Origin: Bacteroidota bacterium
GTDB taxonomy: Bacteria > Bacteroidota > Bacteroidia > Chitinophagales > Chitinophagaceae
Assembly: GCA_026391415.1 (NCBI GenBank)
Contig: JAPLEL010000099.1
Location: forward strand, 1-55,766
Direction of reading: 5' to 3'
Length of the DNA: 55,766 nucleotides
The notes beneath the pieces were generated by a model. The model was not told the origin of the DNA, ran no database searches, and saw only the letters and a list, made by a program, of their open reading frames with translations. The translations under genes were made by a program, and so were the position numbers. Of the stretch, positions 1-7,166 are shown in pieces (the first letter of the stretch is position 1; each line of letters begins with the position of its first letter).

Positions 1-37
1 GAGAATAGCGTAATGACCCAAACAGTTTGTTATGGAA

Positions 38-946
38 CTATCTGCTTCCACCACCACCACCAGCTGGGCGACGGTTATTATTAGTTGGAACACGACGTTT
101 TGGTGCGCCACCTGGTCCACCAGCAGGAGCGCCGGTACCACCACGTTGTCTACCACCGCGAGCAGCTTCACCTTGTGCTTCTGCTTCTAAGCGACGTGCA
201 CGTGCTTCGTTTTCGTTGTTGCTGTCATCGCTTTCATCGTCATCTTTAGACGCTTGACGTTCTACCAAACCTTCTGCAATTGCAGCAATGATATAGTTAG
301 TAATGATGGCGATTGATTTAGTTGCATCGTCATTTGCAGGAATTGCAAAATCAACTTTATTAGGATCGCTATTGGTATCTACCATACCAAAAGTGGTGAT
401 GCCTAAACGTTTTGCTTCGGCAAGTGCAATATGCTCGTGACCTATATCAACTAAAAATAAAGCAGCCGGTAAACGACCTAATTGAGCAATACCGCCCAAT
501 ACTTTTTCCATTTTTTCTTTGTCGCGCGTTAAAGTTAAACGTTCTTTTTTAGTTAAACTTTCAGCGCTACCATCTGCTAACATTTTTTCAATGCTTTGCA
601 TTTTTTTAACGCTTTTACGAACGGTGTTGAAGTTGGTTAACATACCACCCAACCAACGTTCTGTAGCATAAGGCATGTTCACTTTCTTAGCGCATTCGCT
701 AACAATTTCTTTGGCCTGTTTTTTAGTAGCAACAAACATGATCTTCTTACCGCTTTTAGCAATTTGCTTCAAAGCAGCAGCAGCTTCTTGTAAATGATCT
801 ACTGTTTTGTTCAGGTCAATGATGTGAATACCTTTCTTCTCAGCGAAGATATAAGGTAGCATCTTAGGGTTCCACTTCTTTTTCAGGTGACCAAAATGTA
901 CGCCGGCCTCCAGGAGTTGTTGTTGTAATGAAGTGTTATTTTCCAT
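38..946 (-). CDS. rpsB: 30S ribosomal protein S2
   Basis: Structural protein of the small ribosomal subunit. The first ~228 residues are a normal S2: the N-terminal LEAGVHFGHLKKKWNPKM block, the ATKKQAKEIV helix and the ERWLGGMLTN segment are all present. Residues ~229-302 are a tail unlike the S2 core: an acidic Asp/Ser/Asn stretch, then an Ala/Glu/Arg stretch, then a Gly/Arg/Pro/Asn-rich basic end finishing in GGGGGSR. Typical S2 proteins are about 230-260 residues, so 302 is long. It is the third gene of rplM-rpsI-rpsB on the minus strand; tsf would be expected next but lies outside the window if present. The ATG start follows an 86-nt AT-rich spacer after rpsI. The core identity is certain; the role of the tail is unknown. 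Confidence 0.97.
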   Translation of the reverse strand: MENNTSLQQQLLEAGVHFGHLKKKWNPKMLPYIFAEKKGIHIIDLNKTVDHLQEAAAALKQIAKSGKKIMFVATKKQAKEIVSECAKKVNMPYATERWLGGMLTNFNTVRKSVKKMQSIEKMLADGSAESLTKKERLTLTRDKEKMEKVLGGIAQLGRLPAALFLVDIGHEHIALAEAKRLGITTFGMVDTNSDPNKVDFAIPANDDATKSIAIITNYIIAAIAEGLVERQASKDDDESDDSNNENEARARRLEAEAQGEAARGGRQRGGTGAPAGGPGGAPKRRVPTNNNRRPAGGGGGSR

Positions 947-1032
947 TGTATGAGTTTGAAATTTTTAATTTGAAATTTGAAATTGAGTTGTTGATATACC
1001 AATATAAAATCAGCAATATCAAATCCCAAATA

Positions 1033-1422
1033 TTAACGTTTACTGAACTGGAAGCTTCTACGTGCTTTTTTATGACCGAATTTCTTACGTTCAACACTAC
1101 GAGGATCACGCTTCAATTGACCAGCAGCTTTAAGTGCAGGACGTAATTCAGCGTTTACTTCTAATAGTGCACGAGCAATACCCAATTTAGCAGCTTCAGC
1201 TTGACCTTTCAATCCACCACCGGCAGCATTGATAACAATGTCAAACTTACCTTCAACTTCAGCAGTTTTTAAAGGTGCTTCTACCTGATTTTGCAGGTAT
1301 ACTAAAGGGAAATAAGCTTTGTAATCTTTATCGTTTACAGTGATCTTGCCTTCGCCCTTGCTTATGAAAACGCGGGTTACAGCTTCTTTACGACGACCAA
1401 CTGCGTGTTTTTGTTTTTCCAT
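1033..1422 (-). CDS. rpsI: 30S ribosomal protein S9
   Basis: Small-subunit ribosomal protein, 129 residues, the normal length. It shows the family start (KQKHAVGRRKEAVTRVFI), the GGGLKGQAEA core and the basic C-terminal end with the RRSFQFSKR terminus that reaches into the P site in this family. It lies 26 nt after rplM, the standard L13-S9 pairing, and is followed by rpsB 86 nt later. No separate promoter is obvious between rplM and rpsI, so the two are probably co-transcribed from the promoter upstream of rplM. Confidence 0.98.
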   Translation of the reverse strand: MEKQKHAVGRRKEAVTRVFISKGEGKITVNDKDYKAYFPLVYLQNQVEAPLKTAEVEGKFDIVINAAGGGLKGQAEAAKLGIARALLEVNAELRPALKAAGQLKRDPRSVERKKFGHKKARRSFQFSKR

Positions 1423-1448
1423 TATTATTATTTTGGAATGTGTTTAAA

Positions 1449-1892
1449 TTAGAATTTTAGTTCCTTAGGTTGCTGAGCAGCATGAGGATGAGCAGCACCT
1501 GCGTAAACAAATAATTTCTTAACCATTTTACGACCCAAACGGTTTTTAGGAAGCATGCCTTTTACAGCTCTTTCTATTAACACTTCTGGACGACGCTTAA
1601 TTAGGTCTTCAGCAGCTTCTGTTTTTTGACCACCTGGAAAACCAGAATAGTTCATATACAATTTGTCGTGGAATTTGTTACCAGTTAATACAACCTTTTC
1701 GCAGTTGATTACAATAACATTGTCTCCGCAATCAACGTGAGGTGTATAATACGGTTTGTTCTTACCACGAATAACAGCAGCAATTTTAGAACATACACGT
1801 CCCACGGTTTGATTAGTGCCGTCTACAACATACCAATCATGTTGCACGGTAGCCGCATTTGCATGCTTTGTGGTGAAATGAAGTTTACTCAT
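1449..1892 (-). CDS. rplM: 50S ribosomal protein L13
   Basis: Large-subunit ribosomal protein, 147 residues, close to the usual ~142-150. Family blocks visible are [19 protein letters not shown] near residue 20, the [20 protein letters not shown] block and the [13 protein letters not shown] segment. It is the first gene of rplM-rpsI-rpsB. The upstream DNA carries a -7-like element (TAACTTCG at 1958-1965 on the minus strand) with a TTG about 20 bp further upstream. The predicted transcript would begin almost exactly at a small hairpin (1940-1954). Confidence 0.98.
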   Translation of the reverse strand: MSKLHFTTKHANAATVQHDWYVVDGTNQTVGRVCSKIAAVIRGKNKPYYTPHVDCGDNVIVINCEKVVLTGNKFHDKLYMNYSGFPGGQKTEAAEDLIKRRPEVLIERAVKGMLPKNRLGRKMVKKLFVYAGAAHPHAAQQPKELKF

Positions 1893-1939
1893 AATGTTTT
1901 TTTTAAATTTCTCTGGCGCTATCCCACCAGTAGTAATAT

Positions 1940-1954
1940 CCCGATTAATTCGGG
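1940..1954 (-). promoter_or_regulatory. Hairpin at the predicted 5' end of the rplM mRNA
   Basis: A 5-bp GC-rich stem (CCCGA/TCGGG) with a five-base loop lies directly downstream of the rplM -7 element, so it would cap the 5' end of the ribosomal-protein transcript. It could stabilise the mRNA or bind a regulator. It is short and could be chance. Confidence 0.3.
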
Positions 1955-1957
1955 CTG

Positions 1958-1965
1958 CGAAGTTA
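1958..1965 (-). promoter_or_regulatory. Probable rplM operon promoter, -7 element
   Basis: Reads TAACTTCG on the minus strand, one mismatch from the Bacteroidota -7 consensus TAnnTTTG. A TTG sits about 20 bp upstream, a suitable distance for the -33 element. Transcription would start near 1950-1953, leaving a ~60-nt 5' leader before rplM. Position and spacing are seen; promoter function is inferred. Confidence 0.5.
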
Positions 1966-2142
1966 ATAGAGAATAGGTTGATTTTCCAAGCAATTTGAAA
2001 AGTATTTTTTATCGCACCTTCGTAACTTATTGATTATCAATAATAATTTTGCACAAAATTTTCTTTATCTAGTCAAAAGCCTGATTTTATTGCATTTTAA
2101 TAGTCAAATTGTTTAAAATTCAAGTACAGCAACCCTCACCCA

Positions 2143-2257
2143 CGCAACAGTAATTGCCCTGGGCCGCACGAAGTGCCAGCCCCCCTGCCGCAGGCATCAC
2201 CCTCGCAATAGTAATTGCCCTGGGCCGCACGAAGTGCCGGCGACTTGCCGCAGGCAT
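2143..2257. repeat. Two-copy GC-rich tandem repeat with internal hairpins
   Basis: Two near-identical ~54-bp units (2143-2197 and 2204-2257) in the 589-bp gene-free stretch between rplM and the amidohydrolase. Each holds the same pair of small palindromes, GCACGAAGTGC and TGCCGCAGGCA. A third, degenerate copy of the two palindromes is inside the inverted repeat that follows (about 2334-2370). The region is far more GC-rich than its AT-rich flanks. The minus-strand ORF across it shows no protein-like features. It appears to be a non-coding intergenic repeat. Confidence 0.75.
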
Positions 2258-2290
2258 CTCCTCCTCGATAATGTTTGACCTCAGCAGAGC

Positions 2291-2417
2291 GGATTGGCAA
2301 CTAGTGAATTCGGGCATTTAGCGGGTGAGGTGCTGCACGAAGTGTCAGCATCGAAAAACATGCCGCAGGCGTTTTTCGAAACTCCCGGTGTAGCCCGAAT
2401 TCACTAGTTGCCAATCC
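2291..2417. repeat. Perfect 25-bp inverted repeat enclosing a nested hairpin (MITE-like)
   Basis: The arms at 2291-2315 and 2393-2417 are exact reverse complements over 25 bp and flank a 77-bp core. Inside is a second palindrome, TCGAAAAAC (2351-2359) with its complement at 2371-2379, whose loop contains TGCCGCAGGC. The whole could fold into a long cruciform or RNA hairpin. There is no transposase ORF, so it may be a MITE-like or REP-like mobile palindrome. It ends 64 bp before the start of the amidohydrolase gene and might act as a two-sided transcription barrier. Confidence 0.8.
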
Positions 2418-2481
2418 CGCCTGCGATGAAGGAAATCTCGAACAGAACGCTTTTTATCGGAACTTCGCGCAAATTATAGGT

Positions 2482-3672
2482 ATGGGGTTTAGAAAGTTTC
2501 AGGCTGAGCATATTTTTACTGGAAGGGAATTGTTGGGTGCCGATCAGGTGTTGATTACTGATGAGAAAGGAAAGGTGGCGGATGTTGTTTCGGTAAAGGA
2601 AGCTGGCGAAGATATTCAGGTGGTGAATGGATGGATTAGTCCGGGGTTTGTAAATAGTCATTGTCATTTAGAGCTGAGTCATATGAAGGGATTAATTCCC
2701 GAACATACCGGACTAGTAGATTTTATTATAGCGATTGTAACGCAAAGACATTTTCCAGAAGACGAAATTTTGCAAGCTATTAGTGATGCAGAAAATGAAA
2801 TGATAGTAAGCGGAATTGTAGCAGTAGGAGATATTAGTAATAATGCTATCAGCTTAAATCAAAAAGCAAAAAACCGATTGGCTTATTATACTTTTTTAGA
2901 AATCAGTGGATGGTCGCCAATGATAGCAGACCCAAGATTTTTAAAAGGAAAGGAATACTATGATTTGTTTGAGCAATTGAATTCAAGCAATTGCCGGTTG
3001 AGTATGGCAGCACATGCGCCTTATTCTGTTTCGCAAAAACTCTGGGGATTATTGCAACCCTTTTTTCAAGCAAAAACAACTTCCTTACACAACCAAGAAA
3101 CCGATTTTGAAGACGCGTATTTTTTAAATAAGACGGGCGATTTTAATAGGATGTATGAGTTCATGCAAATACCCACAGATTTTTTTACAGCTACAGGAAA
3201 AAGCAGTGTACAATCAGTAGCGCATCATTTACATGGTGCAGATAAAGTATTGTTAGTACATGATACGTTTACTAAAGAATCAGATATTGATTATTTGCAA
3301 AAAATTGCAGCAGACCAACCCAACAAATGGCAGTATTGTTTGTGCGTGAATGCCAACCAATATATTAGTAATGCATTGCCACCAATAGAACTGTTTAGAG
3401 AAAAAAATTGCAGGATAGTAGTAGGAACAGATAGTTTAGCCAGCAATCATTCACTGAGTATTTTAAACGAGCTAAAAACAATTGGTAAATTTTATAAAAC
3501 AATTCCATTAACTGAGCAGTTGCAATGGGCAACATTTAATGGCGCAGCAGCACTAGGTTTCAATGAACAATACGGGGAAATAACAAAAGGCAAACAGCCT
3601 GGAATTATTTTAATTGATGGAATAGAAAATAACCAATTAACAACCGCATCTGCAGTGCGCAGATTAATTTAA
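2482..3672 (+). CDS. Amidohydrolase-superfamily metal-dependent deaminase/hydrolase
   Basis: 396-residue cytosolic enzyme of the TrzN/AtzA/aminodeoxyfutalosine-deaminase branch of the amidohydrolase superfamily. The N-terminal composite domain leads into the metal-binding SHCHLE motif (His60, His62). Later come AAHAPYS (metal-site His of the TIM barrel), a LVHDTF segment and VGTDSLASNH with the catalytic metal-binding Asp. Members remove amino or chloro groups from purine-like or triazine-like rings; deamination in futalosine-dependent menaquinone synthesis is one possibility but no menaquinone gene is nearby. The start at 2482 is the first ATG and gives a normal N-terminus. The stop codon abuts the convergent recO stop with no gap. 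The family is confident; the substrate is not known. Confidence 0.85.
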   Translation: MGFRKFQAEHIFTGRELLGADQVLITDEKGKVADVVSVKEAGEDIQVVNGWISPGFVNSHCHLELSHMKGLIPEHTGLVDFIIAIVTQRHFPEDEILQAISDAENEMIVSGIVAVGDISNNAISLNQKAKNRLAYYTFLEISGWSPMIADPRFLKGKEYYDLFEQLNSSNCRLSMAAHAPYSVSQKLWGLLQPFFQAKTTSLHNQETDFEDAYFLNKTGDFNRMYEFMQIPTDFFTATGKSSVQSVAHHLHGADKVLLVHDTFTKESDIDYLQKIAADQPNKWQYCLCVNANQYISNALPPIELFREKNCRIVVGTDSLASNHSLSILNELKTIGKFYKTIPLTEQLQWATFNGAAALGFNEQYGEITKGKQPGIILIDGIENNQLTTASAVRRLI

Positions 3673-4410
3673 TTAACTCAATACTTCTTGTAAAATAGGC
3701 AGGCTTTTTATTTCGCCAAAGTCTTGAATATGTAATGCCATAAATGTTTGGTAGGCAGTTAATAATTCGCGCCGAATATTTCTATTTAAAATTAATACTT
3801 CTAATTCATTGCTGTTTTGAAGGTGCAATAATTCAGAAGTTGTTTTAGCAAGAAGGCCTTCAATAAAATAAGGATGCGCAGGTTGCTCGGCAATAAACAT
3901 TCCTTCACGCAAATCAAATACAGGGGTTTGTTCAGAATAAGATCCTAATAATTGAAATCCCAACTCACTAGCTAAGTGCAGCATAAAGTATAAAGGCAGA
4001 TTAGCCCCAAAAGCATCATTAGCAGTATCAAGTTTTTTTAAACTGTCTTCTACAAAATAATATAGGCTAGGATTGGGTTCTGGCTCTTTGAGTGCGTGTT
4101 GCAAGAGTTCCATTAAGTATACAGAAACCGTATTTTTAACAACGTCAAAAAATAAATTTTCGTATAAATGACTCCACCGGTATTCACCAATAAATTGTAA
4201 CTGACGCTGGGTATTGTGTTGCACTTCCATTTCAAGTAAAGCAGCAGGAATAAAATAACTTGCTTTACCGGCAGATTTTTTACTGCTTTTTCTAACCCCC
4301 TTTACAATATAACTCTGTACACCAAATAATTCTGTGTAAACATTGGTGATGATACTTGTTTCGCCATACTTCACGGTACGCAAAACAATACCTCGAGTTG
4401 TATGAAACAT
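3673..4410 (-). CDS. recO: DNA repair protein RecO
   Basis: 245-residue recombination mediator. RecO works with RecF and RecR to load RecA on single-stranded DNA coated with SSB. The N-terminal OB-fold is recognisable (TRGIVLRTVKYGETSIITNVYTE... then SYIVKGVRKSSKKSAGK), followed by the helical RecO C-terminal domain. As in many Bacteroidota members the four zinc cysteines seen in some RecO proteins are absent. It starts 5 nt after the desaturase stop (4416), so it is probably translated from the same mRNA as that gene, and ends flush against the convergent amidohydrolase gene. Confidence 0.92.
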   Translation of the reverse strand: MFHTTRGIVLRTVKYGETSIITNVYTELFGVQSYIVKGVRKSSKKSAGKASYFIPAALLEMEVQHNTQRQLQFIGEYRWSHLYENLFFDVVKNTVSVYLMELLQHALKEPEPNPSLYYFVEDSLKKLDTANDAFGANLPLYFMLHLASELGFQLLGSYSEQTPVFDLREGMFIAEQPAHPYFIEGLLAKTTSELLHLQNSNELEVLILNRNIRRELLTAYQTFMALHIQDFGEIKSLPILQEVLS

Positions 4411-4415
4411 GTTGC

Positions 4416-5156
4416 TTAGTTTGCTATGGGATTGAGTTTAATAATGCCAACTGCATTTAGTCCGCGCATCACAAAAAATGTAAGGTCAAACTCAAACCAT
4501 TTTTTTGCAAAATTTGCATCGTCTTTTGCATAGTGGTGGTTATTTTGAAACAATTCTCCCATAAGTAAAATTCCCCAAGGTGAAGTGTTTTTAGATTGGT
4601 CGCCATTATTGAAATTACTATAGCCATATTTGTGACCGCACCAGTTAACAATGGCTCCCTGAATGGGGCCCATCATAAAGTGAACAGGTAACAATAAAAA
4701 CCACCAAGCATTAGGAGCAAAATAAATATAAAAGCAGGTATACAAAGCGCCAAAACTTAATCGCGTAATAATATGATGACCAAATTTATCTAAACGATCC
4801 CAGACAGGTAAATACTCGGCAGTGAATTGCGCATCGGGTAAATTTTTTCCAGTTAAAAATCCGCGAAAAATAACAATCGTACTCTTCATCATTTGGTACA
4901 CATCTTTAAAAAAATGTGGAGAGTGTGGATCTTTTTCTGTGTCGCTAAATACATGGTGCATTCTGTGCATCACACCATACGCACGTGGAACTAAAAAAGA
5001 AGACCCCTGAATAAACCATGTAGCTAGGTAAAAAAATCTTTCCCAATTTTTACTCGTTGTGTACATTTTATGCGACGCAAAACGGTGTAAAAAAAACGAG
5101 TGAAAAAACAACGACAAAAACCAATGTCCAAAGAAAAAAGCTAGAATGGCAAACAT
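4416..5156 (-). CDS. Membrane fatty acid desaturase (acyl-CoA desaturase type)
   Basis: 246-residue integral membrane di-iron enzyme that would introduce a double bond into fatty acyl chains. The three histidine boxes are visible: HRFASH (residues 24-29), HRMHH (64-68) and QNNHHYAKD near residue 205. Hydrophobic segments lie at the N-terminus and around residues 115-155. It is short compared with ~300-residue acyl-CoA desaturases, as is common for bacterial members. It lies between pheS (43 nt upstream) and recO (5 nt downstream) in one minus-strand run. The position of the double bond cannot be told from sequence. Confidence 0.88.
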   Translation of the reverse strand: MFAILAFFFGHWFLSLFFHSFFLHRFASHKMYTTSKNWERFFYLATWFIQGSSFLVPRAYGVMHRMHHVFSDTEKDPHSPHFFKDVYQMMKSTIVIFRGFLTGKNLPDAQFTAEYLPVWDRLDKFGHHIITRLSFGALYTCFYIYFAPNAWWFLLLPVHFMMGPIQGAIVNWCGHKYGYSNFNNGDQSKNTSPWGILLMGELFQNNHHYAKDDANFAKKWFEFDLTFFVMRGLNAVGIIKLNPIAN

Positions 5157-5198
5157 ATTTTGGGTGTTAATTATTAAAAATTTAAGACAGCATGTTTT

Positions 5199-6227
5199 TT
5201 ACATGGCACCCGTAAACTGTTTTAGAAAACGCACATCATTTTGCGAATACAAACGCAAATCGTTTACCTGATATTTTAATTGGGTAATTCTTTCAACACC
5301 CATTCCAAAAGCAAATCCAGTATATTTATTTGAATCAATTCCAAAGTTCTCTAACACTTTTGGATGCACCATTCCACTACCTAAAATTTCAACCCAACCA
5401 GTGTGCTTACAAATATTACAACCATCCCCCGCACAAATCAAACAACTAATATCCATTTCGGCACTAGGCTCAGTAAACGGAAAATAACTAGGCCTAAAAC
5501 GCACTTTTACATCCTTGCCAAACATCTCTTGTACAAAGAAATACAAGGTTTGTTTTAAATCGGCAAAGCTTACGTTTTCATCAATATACAACCCTTCTAC
5601 TTGGTGAAAAAAACAGTGTGCCCGCGCAGAAATGGTTTCGTTTCGGTAAACCCTTCCTGGGCAAATTACCCGAATTGGCGGTTTTTGCGTTTCCATGACA
5701 CGTGCCTGAACACTACTTGTATGGGTGCGTAATAACCAGGCAGGGTTTTGGTTGATATAAAAAGTGTCCTGCATATCGCGAGCGGGATGGTCTTCAGGAA
5801 GGTTCATAGCACCGAAATTGTGCCAGTCATCTTCAATTTCAGGACCTTCTGCCACCGCAAAACCCAAACGGCGAAAAATAGCCACTATTTGGTTTCTAAC
5901 AATATTTAATGGATGACGTGTTCCAACCGCAATCGCATCGCCAGGAAGCGATAAATCGATCGATGGACCAGCTGCAATATCCGCAGCTGTATTGGCTTTC
6001 AACGCCTCGTACTTGGTTTCAGTAAACAGTTTAAAATCATTCAAAATTTGTCCGAAAGCCTTTTTTTGCTCGTTCGGAACGTTTTTCATTTCGCCCATTA
6101 TTGCCTTTACCAACCCTTTTGTACCAAGCCATTTGATACGAAAAGCTTCCGCCATTTCGGCGTTAGTAGCATCGGCAGCAGCTATTTCCTGCTTATATCC
6201 TTCAATTTGTTGCAATAAAGCTTCCAT
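5199..6227 (-). CDS. pheS: Phenylalanine--tRNA ligase alpha subunit
   Basis: 342-residue catalytic subunit of the (alpha-beta)2 class II synthetase that charges tRNA-Phe. The N-terminal coiled coil (residues ~1-90) binds tRNA. Class II motif 1 (HPLNIVRNQIVAIFRRLGF), motif 2 (PGRVYRNETISARAHCFFHQVEGL) and motif 3 (GFAFGMGVERITQLKYQ) are all present. A CLICAGDGCNICKHTGW Cys-rich insert, common in this subunit, lies before motif 3. The ATG at 6227 is set by a -7 promoter element ending only 4 nt upstream. pheT is not in this window. Confidence 0.97.
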   Translation of the reverse strand: MEALLQQIEGYKQEIAAADATNAEMAEAFRIKWLGTKGLVKAIMGEMKNVPNEQKKAFGQILNDFKLFTETKYEALKANTAADIAAGPSIDLSLPGDAIAVGTRHPLNIVRNQIVAIFRRLGFAVAEGPEIEDDWHNFGAMNLPEDHPARDMQDTFYINQNPAWLLRTHTSSVQARVMETQKPPIRVICPGRVYRNETISARAHCFFHQVEGLYIDENVSFADLKQTLYFFVQEMFGKDVKVRFRPSYFPFTEPSAEMDISCLICAGDGCNICKHTGWVEILGSGMVHPKVLENFGIDSNKYTGFAFGMGVERITQLKYQVNDLRLYSQNDVRFLKQFTGAM

Positions 6228-6231
6228 TTTG

Positions 6232-6239
6232 CGAAGATA
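6232..6239 (-). promoter_or_regulatory. pheS promoter, -7 element next to the start codon
   Basis: Minus-strand TATCTTCG, one mismatch from TAnnTTTG, with a TTTG (6262-6265) 22 bp upstream as the -33 element. Only 4 nt separate it from the pheS ATG, so the transcript would be leaderless or nearly so. Confidence 0.6.
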
Positions 6240-6296
6240 CTGATTGATTGTTATTTTTGCTCAAACACAAAATTTCTGCTAACAACTAGCAATGCC

Positions 6297-6304
6297 TACA
6301 TTTG
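6297..6304 (+). promoter_or_regulatory. -7 promoter element immediately before the DUF4290-like gene
   Basis: TACATTTG is an exact match to TAnnTTTG and ends 3 nt before the ATG at 6308. It decides the start: the upstream in-frame TTG at 6302 lies inside the element and is unlikely to be translated. A short or leaderless mRNA is implied. Confidence 0.6.
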
Positions 6305-6307
6305 CTA

Positions 6308-7108
6308 ATGAATTTGAATGATCAGATGGAATACAATACAGATCGAAATTATTTGGGAATGAAAGAATACGGCCGTCACGTACAAAAGATGGTGGAGTAT
6401 TTATTAACGATAGAAGACCGCGAAAAGCGTCAAGAGCAAACAAAAGCAGTTATTGAATTAATGGGCTTTTTAAATCCGCATTTAAAAAATGTAGAAGACT
6501 TCCGCCACAAATTGTGGGATCATTTATTTTTTATCAGCGATTTTAAATTAGAGGTAGACAGCCCTTATCCTATCCCACTAAAAGAAACCTATAAACTTAA
6601 ACCCGATCCACTTCCTTATCCTAAGCGTCATCCAAAATATGCGCACTTAGGTAAAAACCTAGAAGTGGTTATTGATAAGGCTTTGAAGGAAGAAGATCCA
6701 GAGAAAAAAGCAGGTTTTGCGCATGCAATTGCCTACTACATGAAACTGGCTTATAGTAACTGGCACAAAGAATTGGTTCACGATGATTCTATCCGTGCAG
6801 AGTTAAATAATATTACTGGTGGAGAATTAGAATTTAGCAACACGCCTTATATTAAACACCGCAATCAAAACTTTGAACGCGACGATTACAGACCAAACAA
6901 TGGCGGTGGACGTTGGCAACAAAATTTTGGTGGACGTAACAATAACAACCGCAATGCAGATGGCAGAGCAGGCGGAAATAGCGGTAGACCTAATAACAGA
7001 AATGCCAATGGCAACACTGCACAAAACCGCGACAACCGTGGTAATGGCAATTCCAATAATGGCGGCCGACCAGATACAAGGGGCGGACAATTTAAAAAAC
7101 GCTATTAG
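6308..7108 (+). CDS. DUF4290-like Bacteroidota protein
   Basis: 266-residue cytosolic protein. The first ~185 residues are a mostly helical, charged domain of the type annotated as DUF4290 in Bacteroidota (YLLTIEDREKRQEQT, MGFLNPHLKNVEDFRHKLWD, HAIAYYMKLAYSNWHKE). From about residue 195 the chain becomes a low-complexity tail of Asn, Gly and Arg (repeated NRNANGN and GGR motifs) ending GGQFKKRY, like an RNA-binding RGG-type tail. No catalytic motif is visible and the function is unknown. It is divergent from pheS with about 80 bp between start codons. Confidence 0.75.
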   Translation: MNLNDQMEYNTDRNYLGMKEYGRHVQKMVEYLLTIEDREKRQEQTKAVIELMGFLNPHLKNVEDFRHKLWDHLFFISDFKLEVDSPYPIPLKETYKLKPDPLPYPKRHPKYAHLGKNLEVVIDKALKEEDPEKKAGFAHAIAYYMKLAYSNWHKELVHDDSIRAELNNITGGELEFSNTPYIKHRNQNFERDDYRPNNGGGRWQQNFGGRNNNNRNADGRAGGNSGRPNNRNANGNTAQNRDNRGNGNSNNGGRPDTRGGQFKKRY

Positions 7109-7166
7109 ATTTTAAGGAATTAGAAGGCCGATTTTAGTTATTGGTTGGGATTTTGTGCAACTTGTT

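Noticed and set aside
947-1032. Repeated TTTGAAATT motifs between rpsI and rpsB as a regulatory element
   Set aside because: Short AT-rich reiterations are expected in this base composition and show no symmetry or promoter match.
2120-2317. 65-residue ORF on the minus strand across the GC-rich repeat
   Set aside because: It follows the repeat units and palindromes, has no domain, signal or promoter, and its composition mirrors the repeat rather than a protein.
6827-7090. ORFs opposite and in other frames of the Asn/Gly/Arg-rich tail of the DUF4290-like gene
   Set aside because: Low-complexity coding sequence leaves all frames open; the plus-strand gene has the promoter and the folded N-terminal domain.
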